DNA of 13,925 nucleotides from Deltaproteobacteria bacterium (GTDB lineage: Bacteria > Desulfobacterota > DSM-4660 > Desulfatiglandales > B25-G16), in the NCBI GenBank assembly GCA_020348625.1, contig CP070752.1:724298-738222 (forward strand). The letters are read 5' to 3'. This document shows positions 1-7,414 of the stretch, in pieces. The position numbers and the translations under genes were made by a program. Within the stretch, counting starts at the first letter, position 1; each line of letters starts with the position of its first letter. Under the pieces are notes generated by a model. That model saw only the letters and a program-made list of their open reading frames with translations. It was not told the origin of the DNA and made no database searches.

Positions 1-447
1 TCTTTGAGAAATACCGGCTCTGTCTGGACCGGTCCAATCCTGATTTGAATTTATGTGAAAGGTCAAGAACGAATTAATCTTTATCCATTTCTTACCTGAT
101 GACGATGCGGTATTTTTCCTGCCAATGGGGCCCAGATTTGTTGTCGAGACAATCTGCCAGCCTGTCGGGCCAACTCCGCCAAAGGCCTTTGGCCTTTTCT
201 CTTGCTTATATCATTTAGGAAAATGGTGATTTTACCCATTTCCTCCTTGGGCAAAAAATGCGGCCTCTTCTTCAAAAGACCTCTTGACATTGACATGAGT
301 CGTTGCATTGGCGGTTTGCATTCCCCCAATCACTTCCTTTTTCTTGCACCTCACCCCCTCAAAGTGGAGGGAATTTTCATGATTTCTGGATGCACACTCA
401 TCACTGATATGGTGAAGGAGTTAATATATGAAAACGAAAGATTTCAG
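1..447. other. Region without a convincing gene
   Basis: No reading frame here has a recognisable domain. Positions 3-77 on the plus strand could be the last 24 codons of a gene entering from the left (ending in residues ERSRTN before a TAA), but this is only an open frame. An 82-codon minus-strand frame (329 to 81) starts with TTG behind a purine-rich AAGGAAG, yet its basic, low-complexity product resembles nothing I know. The stretch also holds the palindrome described at 178-203 and a small CCCTC/GAGGG hairpin at 356-371 downstream of the minus-strand operon. That hairpin lacks a T-run in the minus direction, so no terminator for the operon is evident. Confidence 0.5.
178..203 (+). terminator. 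Possible rightward terminator-like palindrome
   Basis: Positions 178-193 are a perfect 16-nt palindrome (GCCAAAGGCCTTTGGC). It can fold as a 7-bp stem AAAGGCC/GGCCTTT with a TTT loop, followed on the plus strand by a T-rich tail (TTTTCTCTT). It could end a plus-strand gene lying left of the window. In the minus direction no T-run follows, so it does not suit the minus-strand operon. The stem is short, so confidence is low. Confidence 0.3.
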
Positions 448-1527
448 CTATGTATACCACCCAAAGTCATTGACGGCCTCGGTCATGGCCTTAACATTTT
501 CAACAGGCGCCATTGGGGGCAATTCACAGCCAGGTCCAAACATGAAACCCCCGGGTAGCCTTTTCCCCTTTTTTATGACAATTTCAGAGGCCTCATAAAC
601 CTCCTCTGGCGTACCGATCTGAATGATGGCCGGCTCCATGTTGCCCACAATAATATCGTTGGGGAAATATTCAGCCGCCTTTTCAAGATCGACCTCATGA
701 CCAAAGCTGACAATACCGGGATCTCCCATGGGGATTTGTGCCCAATGAGGGAGATTCTGGTTGTGCTCACCACAAATGTGCATAAATATCGTTTTGTAGC
801 CCATGTCCAAAACTTTCTCATGGACCTCTCTCCGGTAGGGCAGGTTAAAGGTCTCAAAGGTTTTGGGTGAAATAACCTGGTTAGAGGCTACCGGTTCTCC
901 ACCCCATGGGAGAACACCCTCAGTACCAAAGATGTTCTTCCAGTATTTTGCCACCTCTAACCCGAAATCAGCGGCCAATCGCATAAGCCGATGGGCAACT
1001 TCGGGCTTCTTGAGTATCCATCGGGAAAACCGATCTGTACCGGGAATATTCGAAGCACAGGTAAAGGTCCCTTCCAATTGAAAAACAATATTCCAAGGCT
1101 TATTATCGAGGTCTTCCTGCGACGAAAGTTCAAGAAACTTCTTCTGAATGGGTATGATGCCGGCACTGGCAACATCAGGCGTCTTCAAATTCATCACATC
1201 TTCTGGTGATTGTACCACGTGACGAGTTATTATGGGCGCCTGGGAAAATCCTCCATCGGGCCATTGGATCTCCCCACCAAACTCCCAACCGCCAAAGGCA
1301 GCATAAGCGATATCCGGAACAAAGACCCAATCAAAATCCTCCGCAGCTTTGCGTTGTGCGGCCAGAGATACTTCCGGGTTGTTGTACACTTGGGCAATAG
1401 AGGCCTTGCAGTAGACCGCAGAAAAACCCATGCCGAAGGGGTAAATGGGCACCCGATCCGGCTTTTCACGATTGAGTAATGCTTCGACCCGCTGCCCGTT
1501 TGTCATGGTGTCTTTTCTGACTGCCAT
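448..1527 (-). CDS. Uroporphyrinogen decarboxylase / MtaA-family protein (methyltransferase-like)
   Basis: A 359-residue protein of the URO-D superfamily (TIM barrel), the usual length for this family. It opens with the family signature NREKPDRVPIYPFGMG. It carries a zinc-site pattern like that of MtaA/MtbA-type corrinoid:coenzyme M methyltransferases: His250-x-Cys252 in FMHICGE and Cys334 in GPGCELPP. This suggests thiol or methyl-group transfer, or O-demethylation, rather than haem synthesis. No corrinoid-binding protein lies beside it, so the substrate is unknown. The ATG at 1527 is preceded by AAGGAG about 11 nt upstream; an internal ATG at 1506 (MTNGQ) is an alternative start. It lies 44 nt downstream of the SDR gene and is probably cotranscribed with it. 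The family assignment is strong; the exact reaction is inference. Confidence 0.88.
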   Translation of the reverse strand: MAVRKDTMTNGQRVEALLNREKPDRVPIYPFGMGFSAVYCKASIAQVYNNPEVSLAAQRKAAEDFDWVFVPDIAYAAFGGWEFGGEIQWPDGGFSQAPIITRHVVQSPEDVMNLKTPDVASAGIIPIQKKFLELSSQEDLDNKPWNIVFQLEGTFTCASNIPGTDRFSRWILKKPEVAHRLMRLAADFGLEVAKYWKNIFGTEGVLPWGGEPVASNQVISPKTFETFNLPYRREVHEKVLDMGYKTIFMHICGEHNQNLPHWAQIPMGDPGIVSFGHEVDLEKAAEYFPNDIIVGNMEPAIIQIGTPEEVYEASEIVIKKGKRLPGGFMFGPGCELPPMAPVENVKAMTEAVNDFGWYT

Positions 1528-1571
1528 AGCATCTTTTAACTCCTTTTTTAGTAATTGACTACTTCCTTTCT

Positions 1572-2384
1572 CTATTGGGCGGTGACACCGCCATCAATAG
1601 TGAACTCGGCTCCTGTAACCCATCTTGACTCATCTGAGGCGAGATACAGATCCATATAGGCAACATCTATCGGTTCTCCGATACCTATGGGGTGTATCGC
1701 CTTCATCCTTTGAACATACTCCTCTTCCGTTATTCCGTAGCCGCGCGCCTCCCCCTTAGTCATGGAAGTGTGGACGTAGGCCGGATGTACGGAATTTACG
1801 CGGATGGTGTATTCTCTTGCACCACACGATAGCGCTGCTGACTTGGTCAAGATAGTGACAGCCCCTTTGGAGGCACAGTAGGCGAAAAGATCCGGTTCAG
1901 CTACCTGGCCGTCGATTGACGATCGGTTGACAATTGAGCAGAGCTCTCCGTTATTTTTCATGGTAACAATGGCATGCTTGGTACCCAGGAAGACCCCTGT
2001 GGCGTTAACAGCCATCGTGGCGTGCCAATCCTCAACGGTGGTGTTTTCGATGTCCCCTATTTTAGAAATACCTGCGTTATTGACCAAGATGTTCAATTTG
2101 CCGTATTTCTCAACCGTTGCTTTCATCAAAGATTGCCAGTCTTCCTCTCTGGTCACATCCAGCGAGATGAAGATGGCTTCGCCACCGCTTTGCCGAATCT
2201 CTTCGGCCACTCGCTTACCCTTGGTTTCGTTCATATCGGCCACAACTACCTTTGCTCCCTCCTTTGCGAACAGTCTGGCGGTAGCTTGTCCGATGCCCTC
2301 AGCGCTGCCGGTCACGATGGCAACCTTCCCTTCAAGCCTGCCAATGCGACTACTTGACTCCTGCTTCAGAATTTTCCCTCCCAT
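1572..2384 (-). CDS. SDR-family NAD(P)-dependent oxidoreductase
   Basis: A 270-residue classical short-chain dehydrogenase. Seen in the sequence: the nucleotide-binding motif TGSAEGIG (residues 25-32); Asp50 at the end of the second strand, which favours NAD over NADP; NNAG (102-105); the active-site tetrad Asn127, Ser156, Tyr169 and Lys173 in the YCASK motif; and the C-terminal TGAEFTIDGG typical of the family. These enzymes interconvert alcohols and ketones; the substrate cannot be read from sequence. The start at 2384 is chosen because an ideal AGGAGG lies 5 nt before it. The frame is open further, to 2423, but that extension lacks a better ribosome site. It is the first gene of a likely two-gene operon with the URO-D-family gene, which suggests that the two act on related compounds (inference). 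Confidence 0.93.
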   Translation of the reverse strand: MGGKILKQESSSRIGRLEGKVAIVTGSAEGIGQATARLFAKEGAKVVVADMNETKGKRVAEEIRQSGGEAIFISLDVTREEDWQSLMKATVEKYGKLNILVNNAGISKIGDIENTTVEDWHATMAVNATGVFLGTKHAIVTMKNNGELCSIVNRSSIDGQVAEPDLFAYCASKGAVTILTKSAALSCGAREYTIRVNSVHPAYVHTSMTKGEARGYGITEEEYVQRMKAIHPIGIGEPIDVAYMDLYLASDESRWVTGAEFTIDGGVTAQ

Positions 2385-2395
2385 ATTAACCTCCT
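2385..2395 (-). promoter_or_regulatory. Strong ribosome binding site deciding the SDR start
   Basis: On the minus strand AGGAGG (complement of 2390-2395), then TTAAT, precedes the ATG at 2384. This consensus spacing selects the 270-residue product over the 283-residue one starting at 2423. Confidence 0.8.
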
Positions 2396-2497
2396 GTTTC
2401 AGCAACATGCCCCCAGCAAACACTCCTGGTTTCAGAGACCCGAGGATTCAAACCCAACCTGGAATGCCCAGCCCTCCTAATAAGGAAAAGAATAGGA

Positions 2498-3010
2498 CTA
2501 ACTCCCATTTGCAACACTAACATTTAGGCATGTGTTGATGCACATTCCCCCGTTTTTTCCTTCCAAGCAATATGCGCCCACATGAATGGAGAGCGCTCCA
2601 GCGACCTCGTTCATGGGTGCCAAAAGCGGTAAGGTGCCATCCGCCAATTGTACTGTCTCACAGGCAATGCCAACGACCTTCTTAGCTAGAAGCTTCTCGG
2701 TCAGTTCTTGATCGGCTGCCAGATGGAGGTAAGTAAAAAGAATCTGGCCTGGCCTCATCCAGCTGAACTCCAACCTGATGGGCTCCTTGACCTTGAGAAT
2801 CATCTCCGCCTCAGTCCAAACCTCTTGTGCCCGCTCACACATCTCGGCCCCGGCCTGTAGATACTCATCGTTCACAAATCCTGAGCCAATACTGGCTCCC
2901 GCCTCCACAAGGACCTTGTGTCCATCATCGGTTAACGCCTTGACACTGGCCGGTGTGGCAGCAACGCGCCGTTCCGCCGGCTTTATCTCCTTGGGAACCC
3001 CTACCTTCAT
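2498..3010 (-). pseudogene. ald: Truncated alanine dehydrogenase (substrate domain only)
   Basis: The 170-residue product matches the N-terminal half of alanine dehydrogenase / transhydrogenase alpha-type proteins. It starts MKVGVPKEIKPAERRVAATP and keeps substrate-site residues at their classical positions: Arg15, Lys75 in KVKEP, His96 in YLHLAAD and Met133 in PMNEVAG. Homology stops near residue 155 (EGKNGG), where family members continue into the glycine-rich NAD-binding domain. Here an unrelated tail (MCINTCLNVSVANGS) runs to a stop. Full-length enzymes are about 370 residues, and the missing half is not found in other frames before the SDR gene at 2384. A working dehydrogenase is therefore impossible, and a deletion remnant is likely. 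The intact active-site residues leave room for a recent truncation. The ATG at 3010 matches the family N-terminus, though the frame is open to 3070. Confidence 0.8.
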
Positions 3011-3642
3011 GATGCATCCCCCTATCGAGCTTTGTGAGTAGGATGCTACGCCTGTTGCCAATACTGTCAAGGCACAGCGTGTGCCGGACTGGGTCGCTAA
3101 TCATAAAGGGATTAATATGCTCGTTTTGAAGCTGGGTGAACGAAAAAGTGATTAAAGGAGCTTTTGCGAGTAATAAGACTACTCTTTATCAAGAAATGGC
3201 TCCATAAAAGTCAAAGATGTGTTGATAGAACTAACAGTGAATTAAATCTAATGAATTGATTCTCTTTTGTCAAATTGTACGAATTTTTCATGAATTTCAG
3301 TAAGTTTCTGCTCACTCTTACCTTCCTTTTTGCCCATTTTCCTGGGTGGTGGTGGAATAAAGAGAGGACAAGATGCCCGGTTCAACGAATTGCCGGGCGC
3401 GGATGTGGCACTATTTTATTCAGGTGCCCGGGCTCTTGCCTGATATCACTGGGGTACTGATCACACGCAGGCATCCATGAGAAAAAGCCGAAGCGATTAG
3501 AGAAAAATATTAATGCGTCATGTTTAGTGACTCATTGACATTATGGGGATGATCATTGGATTCTTGTGCCTCTTGGTGGGATAGAAGTCATGGTAATTTC
3601 CATACGTTTTAATGCGAAGTTGACAGAGCGGGTAGATCAGGG

Positions 3643-3972
3643 CTACCTTTGGGGACGCCACTTCCTTTTCATGAAGAGATCAGTCGAATATTCACGGTCT
3701 CTTTTGTTTTGCTGATCCAGAATACCCGCTATTTTGAACAATAAAACACCGGTGAACTTGCCCCGATTGAATTCGAGGGGAATCGGATTGGAAACGCCAG
3801 TGTGTCTGAAGGGATTACCTGAAATACCGATGATCTCCTTTTTTTCCGGGTTATCAAAGAAATAAGAACTACTGGGTCCTGACTGTCCCAATATTCCGTT
3901 GTCGCCAGTCTTTCTCAGGCTAGCATAGGGTTTTGGTTTTGCGCCATGCACACGGATATCCACGCTCTCCAT
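3643..3972 (-). CDS. Uncertain hypothetical protein
   Basis: A 109-codon frame with a reasonably protein-like composition (for example the stretch EKKEIIGISGNPFRHTGVSN), but with no domain, signal peptide or membrane segment that I recognise. The sequence before the ATG at 3972 is pyrimidine-rich (CCCCTTCTTTTTCC) and has no ribosome binding site, which argues against translation from that codon. It could be a remnant of a longer gene or a chance frame. It is listed because it is the longest open frame in an otherwise empty kilobase. Confidence 0.2.
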   Translation of the reverse strand: MESVDIRVHGAKPKPYASLRKTGDNGILGQSGPSSSYFFDNPEKKEIIGISGNPFRHTGVSNPIPLEFNRGKFTGVLLFKIAGILDQQNKRDREYSTDLFMKRKWRPQR

Positions 3973-4009
3973 GAGATGACGGAAAAAGAAGGGGCATGTC
4001 TTTTAGTGT

Positions 4010-4037
4010 TTGACTTTTTGATTCCATCTGGTATGAG
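4010..4037 (+). promoter_or_regulatory. Candidate sigma70 promoter for the TPR-synthetase-methyltransferase cluster
   Basis: TTGACT (4010-4015) and TATGAG (4032-4037) are separated by 16 nt, 18 nt before the ATG at 4056. Five of six and four of six bases match the consensus boxes. It is the best promoter-like pair upstream of the first gene of the cluster, but it is unproven. Confidence 0.35.
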
Positions 4038-4050
4038 AGCCTTGGAATCA
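4019..4050 (+). repeat. 8-bp inverted repeat overlapping the candidate promoter
   Basis: TGATTCCA (4019-4026) and its exact reverse complement TGGAATCA (4043-4050) flank the -10-like box and end 5 nt before the TPR start codon. This placement would suit a repressor site, or a leader hairpin that hides the start if transcription begins upstream. No regulator gene is adjacent. Confidence 0.4.
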
Positions 4051-4055
4051 CTACC

Positions 4056-4736
4056 ATGCAAATCCAAGACTACAAAGGAAGAGATACCCACAAAACCCTG
4101 GGGCTCAAGAAAGGAAAGGCCGTAACCAAAAAGAGGACCTTTTCAAGAAAACGAATCAAGGTATTGGTATGGATAGGGCTCGTTGCCCTGGTGGTCTTCT
4201 TGAATTATCTCGTTTTTGTACACCTCAGTCCGTTTGGCAAAAAGGAGATAACCGCAGGACCGGTAGTCAAGGAGAATACCGGAGCACATACCTTTGAGCA
4301 GTGGTTCGATGAGGGGCACAAGAACTATCAAAAGGGAGATCTCTCAGGTGCTGAAGACGCGTACACGCAGGCCATCATGCAGCAGCCCGACGACGTGAAA
4401 TCCCATTTCAACAGGGGAATTGTGTATATAAGTATGGGCGAGTATGACAAGGCTATCGAGGACTATACTAAGGTAATTGCGATGCAGGCGGATTATCCCG
4501 AAGCTTATTATAATAGGGGATGGGCATACTTTCATAAGGATATGTTCGATAATGCCATCGAGGATTGCAATCAGGCCCTTCTGCTGAATCCCGATATGGC
4601 GTCGGCGCACCTCACCAGAGGCATGGCATATAAGGCCAAGGGATTGCTTGATAAGGCGAAGAGCGACTTTCAAAAGAGCTGCGAACTTGGCGATAATAAT
4701 GGCTGTCAGGCATACGGAGAGCTTTTAAAAAAGTAA
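4056..4736 (+). CDS. Membrane-anchored TPR protein
   Basis: A 226-residue protein with three parts. The N-terminus is strongly basic (residues 1-33, many Lys/Arg). A single hydrophobic segment follows (about 35-56, VLVWIGLVALVVFLNYLVF). The soluble part (about 80-222) is built of four tetratricopeptide repeats with the usual W/Y-G-Y-A-P spacing, for example FNRGIVYISMGEYDKAIEDY and YNRGWAYFHKDMFDNAIEDC. The positive N-terminus predicts cytoplasm-in topology, which places the TPR scaffold outside the membrane. TPRs bind protein partners; the partner is unknown. Its stop codon overlaps the next gene's start by 1 nt (TAATG), implying translational coupling to the synthetase-like gene. The ATG lacks a strong ribosome site (only a GGA 9 nt upstream). 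Confidence 0.85.
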   Translation: MQIQDYKGRDTHKTLGLKKGKAVTKKRTFSRKRIKVLVWIGLVALVVFLNYLVFVHLSPFGKKEITAGPVVKENTGAHTFEQWFDEGHKNYQKGDLSGAEDAYTQAIMQQPDDVKSHFNRGIVYISMGEYDKAIEDYTKVIAMQADYPEAYYNRGWAYFHKDMFDNAIEDCNQALLLNPDMASAHLTRGMAYKAKGLLDKAKSDFQKSCELGDNNGCQAYGELLKK

Positions 4737-6118
4737 TGAAAGATGTGCCATGTGATCTGAAATACTTCTTCGAACCAAAGGGAATAGCGGTAGTAGGCGC
4801 CTCTCCTCAGACCAACAGCGGCGGGAATAATCTTCTCAAAAACATAACTCGTGGCTATACGGGCCCTGTTTATCCCGTAAACCCAAAATACAACGAGATT
4901 ATGGGCCTGAAAGCTTACCCCCGTGTATCCGCTATAGACGGGGCAGTTGATCTTGCAATCATCTTTGTCCCGGCTCCACAATCCCCAGGAGTGCTCCGAG
5001 ATTGCGTTAGAAAGGGCCTAAAGGGTGCCATCTTGGAAAACGCCGGCTTTGCCGAGGTAGGTGCTGAAGGCAAGGCGCTCCAAGATGAATGCATTGCCAT
5101 CGCCAGGAAGGGAGGATTACGCCTATGGGGCCCCAACTGTATGGGTTTGATTGACATGAAGAAGAGGTATGTGTTCAGTTTTATGCTACCTGAGCTCTGG
5201 GATGATCTTTATGATGCTGGTCGCATATCTCTGATCTTTCAAAGCGGTCTCCTCTCCGCTGGTTTTATCATGTCTGTTGTGAGCAGAAAGATCCTCGGCC
5301 TGGCAAAGGTGTGTTCAATAGGTAACAGGTCTGACATAAACGAGATAGAGTGCTTAGAATTTCTCCTTCATGACCCTGATACGAAGGTCATTGCCCTGTA
5401 TTTAGAATCGATGAGTCATGGACGTCGGTTTCTGGAGCTAGCTAAATCATCCACTAAGCCAATTGTCTTGCTAAAGGGCGGAAAAAGCGATGCTGGCGCC
5501 AGGGCCTCGCTCAGCCACACTGCGTCGTTGGCCGGAAACTACCCTATACTCAGGGCGGGCCTCAAGCAGGTTGGTGTTAAGGAGGCCGATGATTTTTTTG
5601 AAATGGTGGATATTGCCCGGTGCCTCGAAAAGGGGTTTGCTCGCAGGCCTGAGGGCCCGGGTAGGGTTGCAGTTTTGACTTATAGCGGAGCTTCTGGTAT
5701 TGTAACTGCCGATCATTTACAGAAATATGGACTCAATCTTGCGCCATTATCACCCGAGACGACGAAACGCTTGCAAGAGAAATTGCCCCCCTGGATGCCG
5801 GTCAACAACCCCGTGGATTATTGGCCTGCCATCGAAAAGCATGGTGTCCTGGAGGCCCTGAAAGAAGGGCTTTCTGCTCTACATGCCGATCGCGGAGTAG
5901 ATGGGGTAATTGTTCACCTGTTTGCCGGAGTTGGTCACTGGGCGCTTGACCTCTTACAAATAATGGACGGCATTCAGAACCGTAAGAAGCCGGTTCTCGT
6001 ATGGATCGCAGGCCTCAAAGATGAAGCAGAGCACATAAAGAGGAGAATGGAGAGCGCCGGTTGGCCGGTGTTCGATGAGATTCAGCGCTTGGCCAAGGTA
6101 ATGTCCGCTCTCCTATAA
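4736..6118 (+). CDS. ADP-forming acyl-CoA synthetase, alpha-subunit-like (CoA-binding) protein
   Basis: A 460-residue protein matching the alpha part of ADP-forming acetate/acyl-CoA synthetases. An N-terminal CoA-binding Rossmann domain (GIAVVGAS, residues 16-23; GPNCMG, 132-137) is followed by the succinyl-CoA-ligase-like flavodoxin domains (QSG at 169-171). His261 in LSHTASLAG is the position of the phosphorylated histidine of this family. Such enzymes convert acyl-CoA, ADP and phosphate to acid, CoA and ATP. They need an ATP-grasp beta part, either as a C-terminal fusion or as a separate subunit. Neither is present in this window: the protein ends after the alpha domains and the next gene is a methyltransferase. 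It may pair with a beta subunit encoded elsewhere, or have another acyl-CoA-related role. It is coupled by a 1-nt overlap to the TPR gene. Confidence 0.85.
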   Translation: MKDVPCDLKYFFEPKGIAVVGASPQTNSGGNNLLKNITRGYTGPVYPVNPKYNEIMGLKAYPRVSAIDGAVDLAIIFVPAPQSPGVLRDCVRKGLKGAILENAGFAEVGAEGKALQDECIAIARKGGLRLWGPNCMGLIDMKKRYVFSFMLPELWDDLYDAGRISLIFQSGLLSAGFIMSVVSRKILGLAKVCSIGNRSDINEIECLEFLLHDPDTKVIALYLESMSHGRRFLELAKSSTKPIVLLKGGKSDAGARASLSHTASLAGNYPILRAGLKQVGVKEADDFFEMVDIARCLEKGFARRPEGPGRVAVLTYSGASGIVTADHLQKYGLNLAPLSPETTKRLQEKLPPWMPVNNPVDYWPAIEKHGVLEALKEGLSALHADRGVDGVIVHLFAGVGHWALDLLQIMDGIQNRKKPVLVWIAGLKDEAEHIKRRMESAGWPVFDEIQRLAKVMSALL

Positions 6119-6136
6119 TAACTACAAAGCTGTTTC

Positions 6137-6901
6137 ATGGGCTGTGTATTCGATCAAAAGCTGGCCATGCTTTACGGGGCATGGGAGAAATCCCCAGAGG
6201 GACTATTAGTCGACCGCTTAAGCACTGAGTTGATAATCCACTTGCTCAGACCTCAGCGGGGAGAGAGAATTCTGGATGTTGGCTGTGGTTCGGGAAATCA
6301 TCTACTCCTCTTTCACCGATTAGGACTCGATGTGACCGGCCTGGATGCCTCTCCCTATATGCTTGATATCGCGCGATCAAGATTGGGCAATAAGGTAACC
6401 CTTAAGATGGGGAGGGCTGAGGATCTCCCGTTTGAGGATAATGAATTCGATGCTGCCTCATTGATCATTACCTTGGAGTTTCTCGATGATCCCCTCGCAG
6501 CACTCAAGGAGGTCGGCAGGGTAACGAAGCACAGGGTTTTTGTGGGAGTCCTCAATGGACTCTCGCCGGGCTGTTTTGGTAGAAAGTGTTTCGCAGTATT
6601 CCGGGATTCTATCTTTGGGCAGATGCAATTGCTCACCTTATGGAGTTTAAGGGGCTGCGTGAAAAAGGCATGTGGTAATGTTCCTATGGAATGGGCGAGT
6701 GTATCAGTAGGGCCATCCTCTTTAAGAAGATATGGCGGGCGGCCTGAACGGGCACCAGTAATGCAATCATCTCCGTTTGGCACGTTTCTTGGCCTTACCT
6801 TTGAATTGGCCTATACCCTAAGAACTGAAAACCTCCCTGTGAAGCAGCGACTAAAACGAGGAGCAGAATCCCCGGTTGGGAGTTCCGGTTTTCAGGTTTA
6901 A
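6137..6901 (+). CDS. Class I SAM-dependent methyltransferase (Methyltransf_11 type)
   Basis: A 254-residue protein with the SAM-binding fold. Motif I is ILDVGCGSGNH (residues 45-55), the ribose-binding acidic residue is Asp70 in VTGLDASPYML, and a later motif reads AEDLPFEDNEFDAA. These features place it among UbiE/COQ5-like small-molecule methyltransferases, but the substrate cannot be assigned. The C-terminal third (after about residue 150) is Gly/Arg-rich and not recognisable, and is probably lineage-specific. It begins 18 nt after the synthetase-like gene and is probably its operon partner. No clear ribosome site precedes the ATG at 6137, so either coupled translation or a later start (the ATG at 6167) is possible. 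Cytoplasmic; no signal peptide. Confidence 0.85.
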   Translation: MGCVFDQKLAMLYGAWEKSPEGLLVDRLSTELIIHLLRPQRGERILDVGCGSGNHLLLFHRLGLDVTGLDASPYMLDIARSRLGNKVTLKMGRAEDLPFEDNEFDAASLIITLEFLDDPLAALKEVGRVTKHRVFVGVLNGLSPGCFGRKCFAVFRDSIFGQMQLLTLWSLRGCVKKACGNVPMEWASVSVGPSSLRRYGGRPERAPVMQSSPFGTFLGLTFELAYTLRTENLPVKQRLKRGAESPVGSSGFQV

Positions 6902-6914
6902 TGGCTTTTACCCC

Positions 6915-6959
6915 TTGACACATCCTGGTTGAAGAATTACTCGTTATGAAGGAGTAATT
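6915..6959 (+). promoter_or_regulatory. Promoter-like TTGACA and 8-bp hairpin before tRNA-Leu
   Basis: A perfect -35 box TTGACA (6915-6920) lies 61 nt before the tRNA. The matching -10 position (TACTCG, 6938-6943) is poor. It sits inside a perfect inverted repeat AATTACTC (6935-6942) / GAGTAATT (6952-6959) with a 9-nt loop. No T-run follows, so this is not a classic terminator. It may be a tRNA promoter with an operator-like repeat, or a weak terminator for the methyltransferase gene. Confidence 0.35.
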
Positions 6960-6975
6960 GCTCTAAAGGCTTAGT

Positions 6976-7062
6976 GCGAGAGTGGCGGAACTGGCAGACG
7001 CACTGGACTTAGGATCCAGCCCGCTTCGTCGGATAGGGGTTCGAGTCCCCTCTCTCGCACCA
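6976..7062 (+). tRNA. tRNA-Leu (anticodon UAG)
   Basis: The acceptor stem GCGAGAG (6976-6982) pairs with CTCTCGC (7052-7058), the discriminator is A, and the 3' CCA is encoded (7060-7062). The anticodon stem CTGGA/TCCAG encloses the loop CTTAGGA with TAG at 7010-7012, which reads CUA leucine codons. A long variable arm (CCGCTTCGTCGG) marks it as class II, as expected for leucine. The T arm AGGGG-TTCGAGT-CCCCT is intact. Confidence 0.97.
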
Positions 7063-7414
7063 GCCAAGATGCTATAACAGACTCCTCGGGGTTATACGAT
7101 TTTCGACCATAGGAGTGCTGCATTAAGGGAATATTGGAAGTAGAGTTTTAGACGATCTAACCCCTTTGACGTACCTCCTTCAGTGCCTGGTACTCTGGTT
7201 TTCCAGCATTCCAAGTGAATCTGAGCAATCCGCCTGTGAGGGCGGCGAAAAGGCTATCGTTTTCACCCCTAGGTCGGTTTATGGAGCGATCGGATCTTGA
7301 GGGTGGTTGGCTGAAAAAAGGATCCCTATTCTCAAAGACTCTTAAGGGGTTATTCCGTGAAATGGGTTGCTATCAATTGAGAGATTCTTGACTCTTCTTG
7401 TCCGGTGAGCAAGC
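7063..7414 (+). other. Upstream region and probable leader of the protease operon
   Basis: About 350 nt without a gene. It contains a TATAAC/GTTATA inverted repeat just after the tRNA (7073-7096), a CCGCC-TGTGAG-GGCGG hairpin (7230-7245) and TTGAGGG/CCCT...CTCAA complementary pieces near 7290-7340. The promoter for tig must lie here or upstream of tRNA-Leu. A TTGACG at 7166 has no good -10 partner. No known riboswitch or heat-shock element was recognised. Confidence 0.4.

Larger units (their letters stand above)
3086..4055. other. Gene-poor region between divergent clusters
   Basis: About 970 nt without a secure gene. The part 3100-3300 is AT-rich and stop-rich in all plus frames. Visible elements are a small hairpin just before it (GGCACA-GCG-TGTGCC, 3071-3085, upstream of the truncated ald); an inverted repeat GCCCGG/CCGGGC at 3375-3398 with a 12-nt loop; another GCCCGGGC palindrome near 3426; and an uncertain minus-strand frame at 3643-3972. 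The right end contains the putative promoter and inverted repeat before the TPR gene. It looks like decayed intergenic DNA between two divergently oriented gene groups. Confidence 0.5.

Noticed and set aside
202..558. A 118-codon plus-strand open frame
   Set aside because: It runs over the 3' end of the URO-D-family gene on the other strand, has no ribosome site and gives an unrecognisable product.
1505..1532. Out-of-frame ATG at 1532 with better spacing to the ribosome site than the URO-D start
   Set aside because: It gives only a nine-codon frame (MLWQSEKTP). The family N-terminus supports the frame starting at 1527 or 1506.
1927..2520. A 197-codon plus-strand open frame
   Set aside because: It is antisense to the SDR gene, whose motifs and ribosome site are clear, and its product (Ser/Pro/Thr-rich) has no domain.
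3145..3210. Short translated stretch (NKTTLYQEM) recalling a TetR-type helix-turn-helix
   Set aside because: Only about ten residues, with stops close on both sides; chance similarity is more likely.
3375..3433. Repeated GCCCGG/CCGGGC segments as a REP-like element or CRISPR-like repeat
   Set aside because: Only short palindromic GC words with no regular spacing or long repeat unit; nothing else in the window matches them.
3275..3460. A 61-codon frame with a hydrophobic start
   Set aside because: It begins at TTG without a ribosome site. The hydrophobic stretch comes from a T-rich DNA segment and the rest is unrecognisable.
3620..3649. TTGACA with TACCTT as a promoter
   Set aside because: The -10 matches only three positions and no gene follows on the plus strand.
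7166..7196. TTGACG as a possible tig promoter
   Set aside because: No acceptable -10 hexamer at 16-18 nt spacing.
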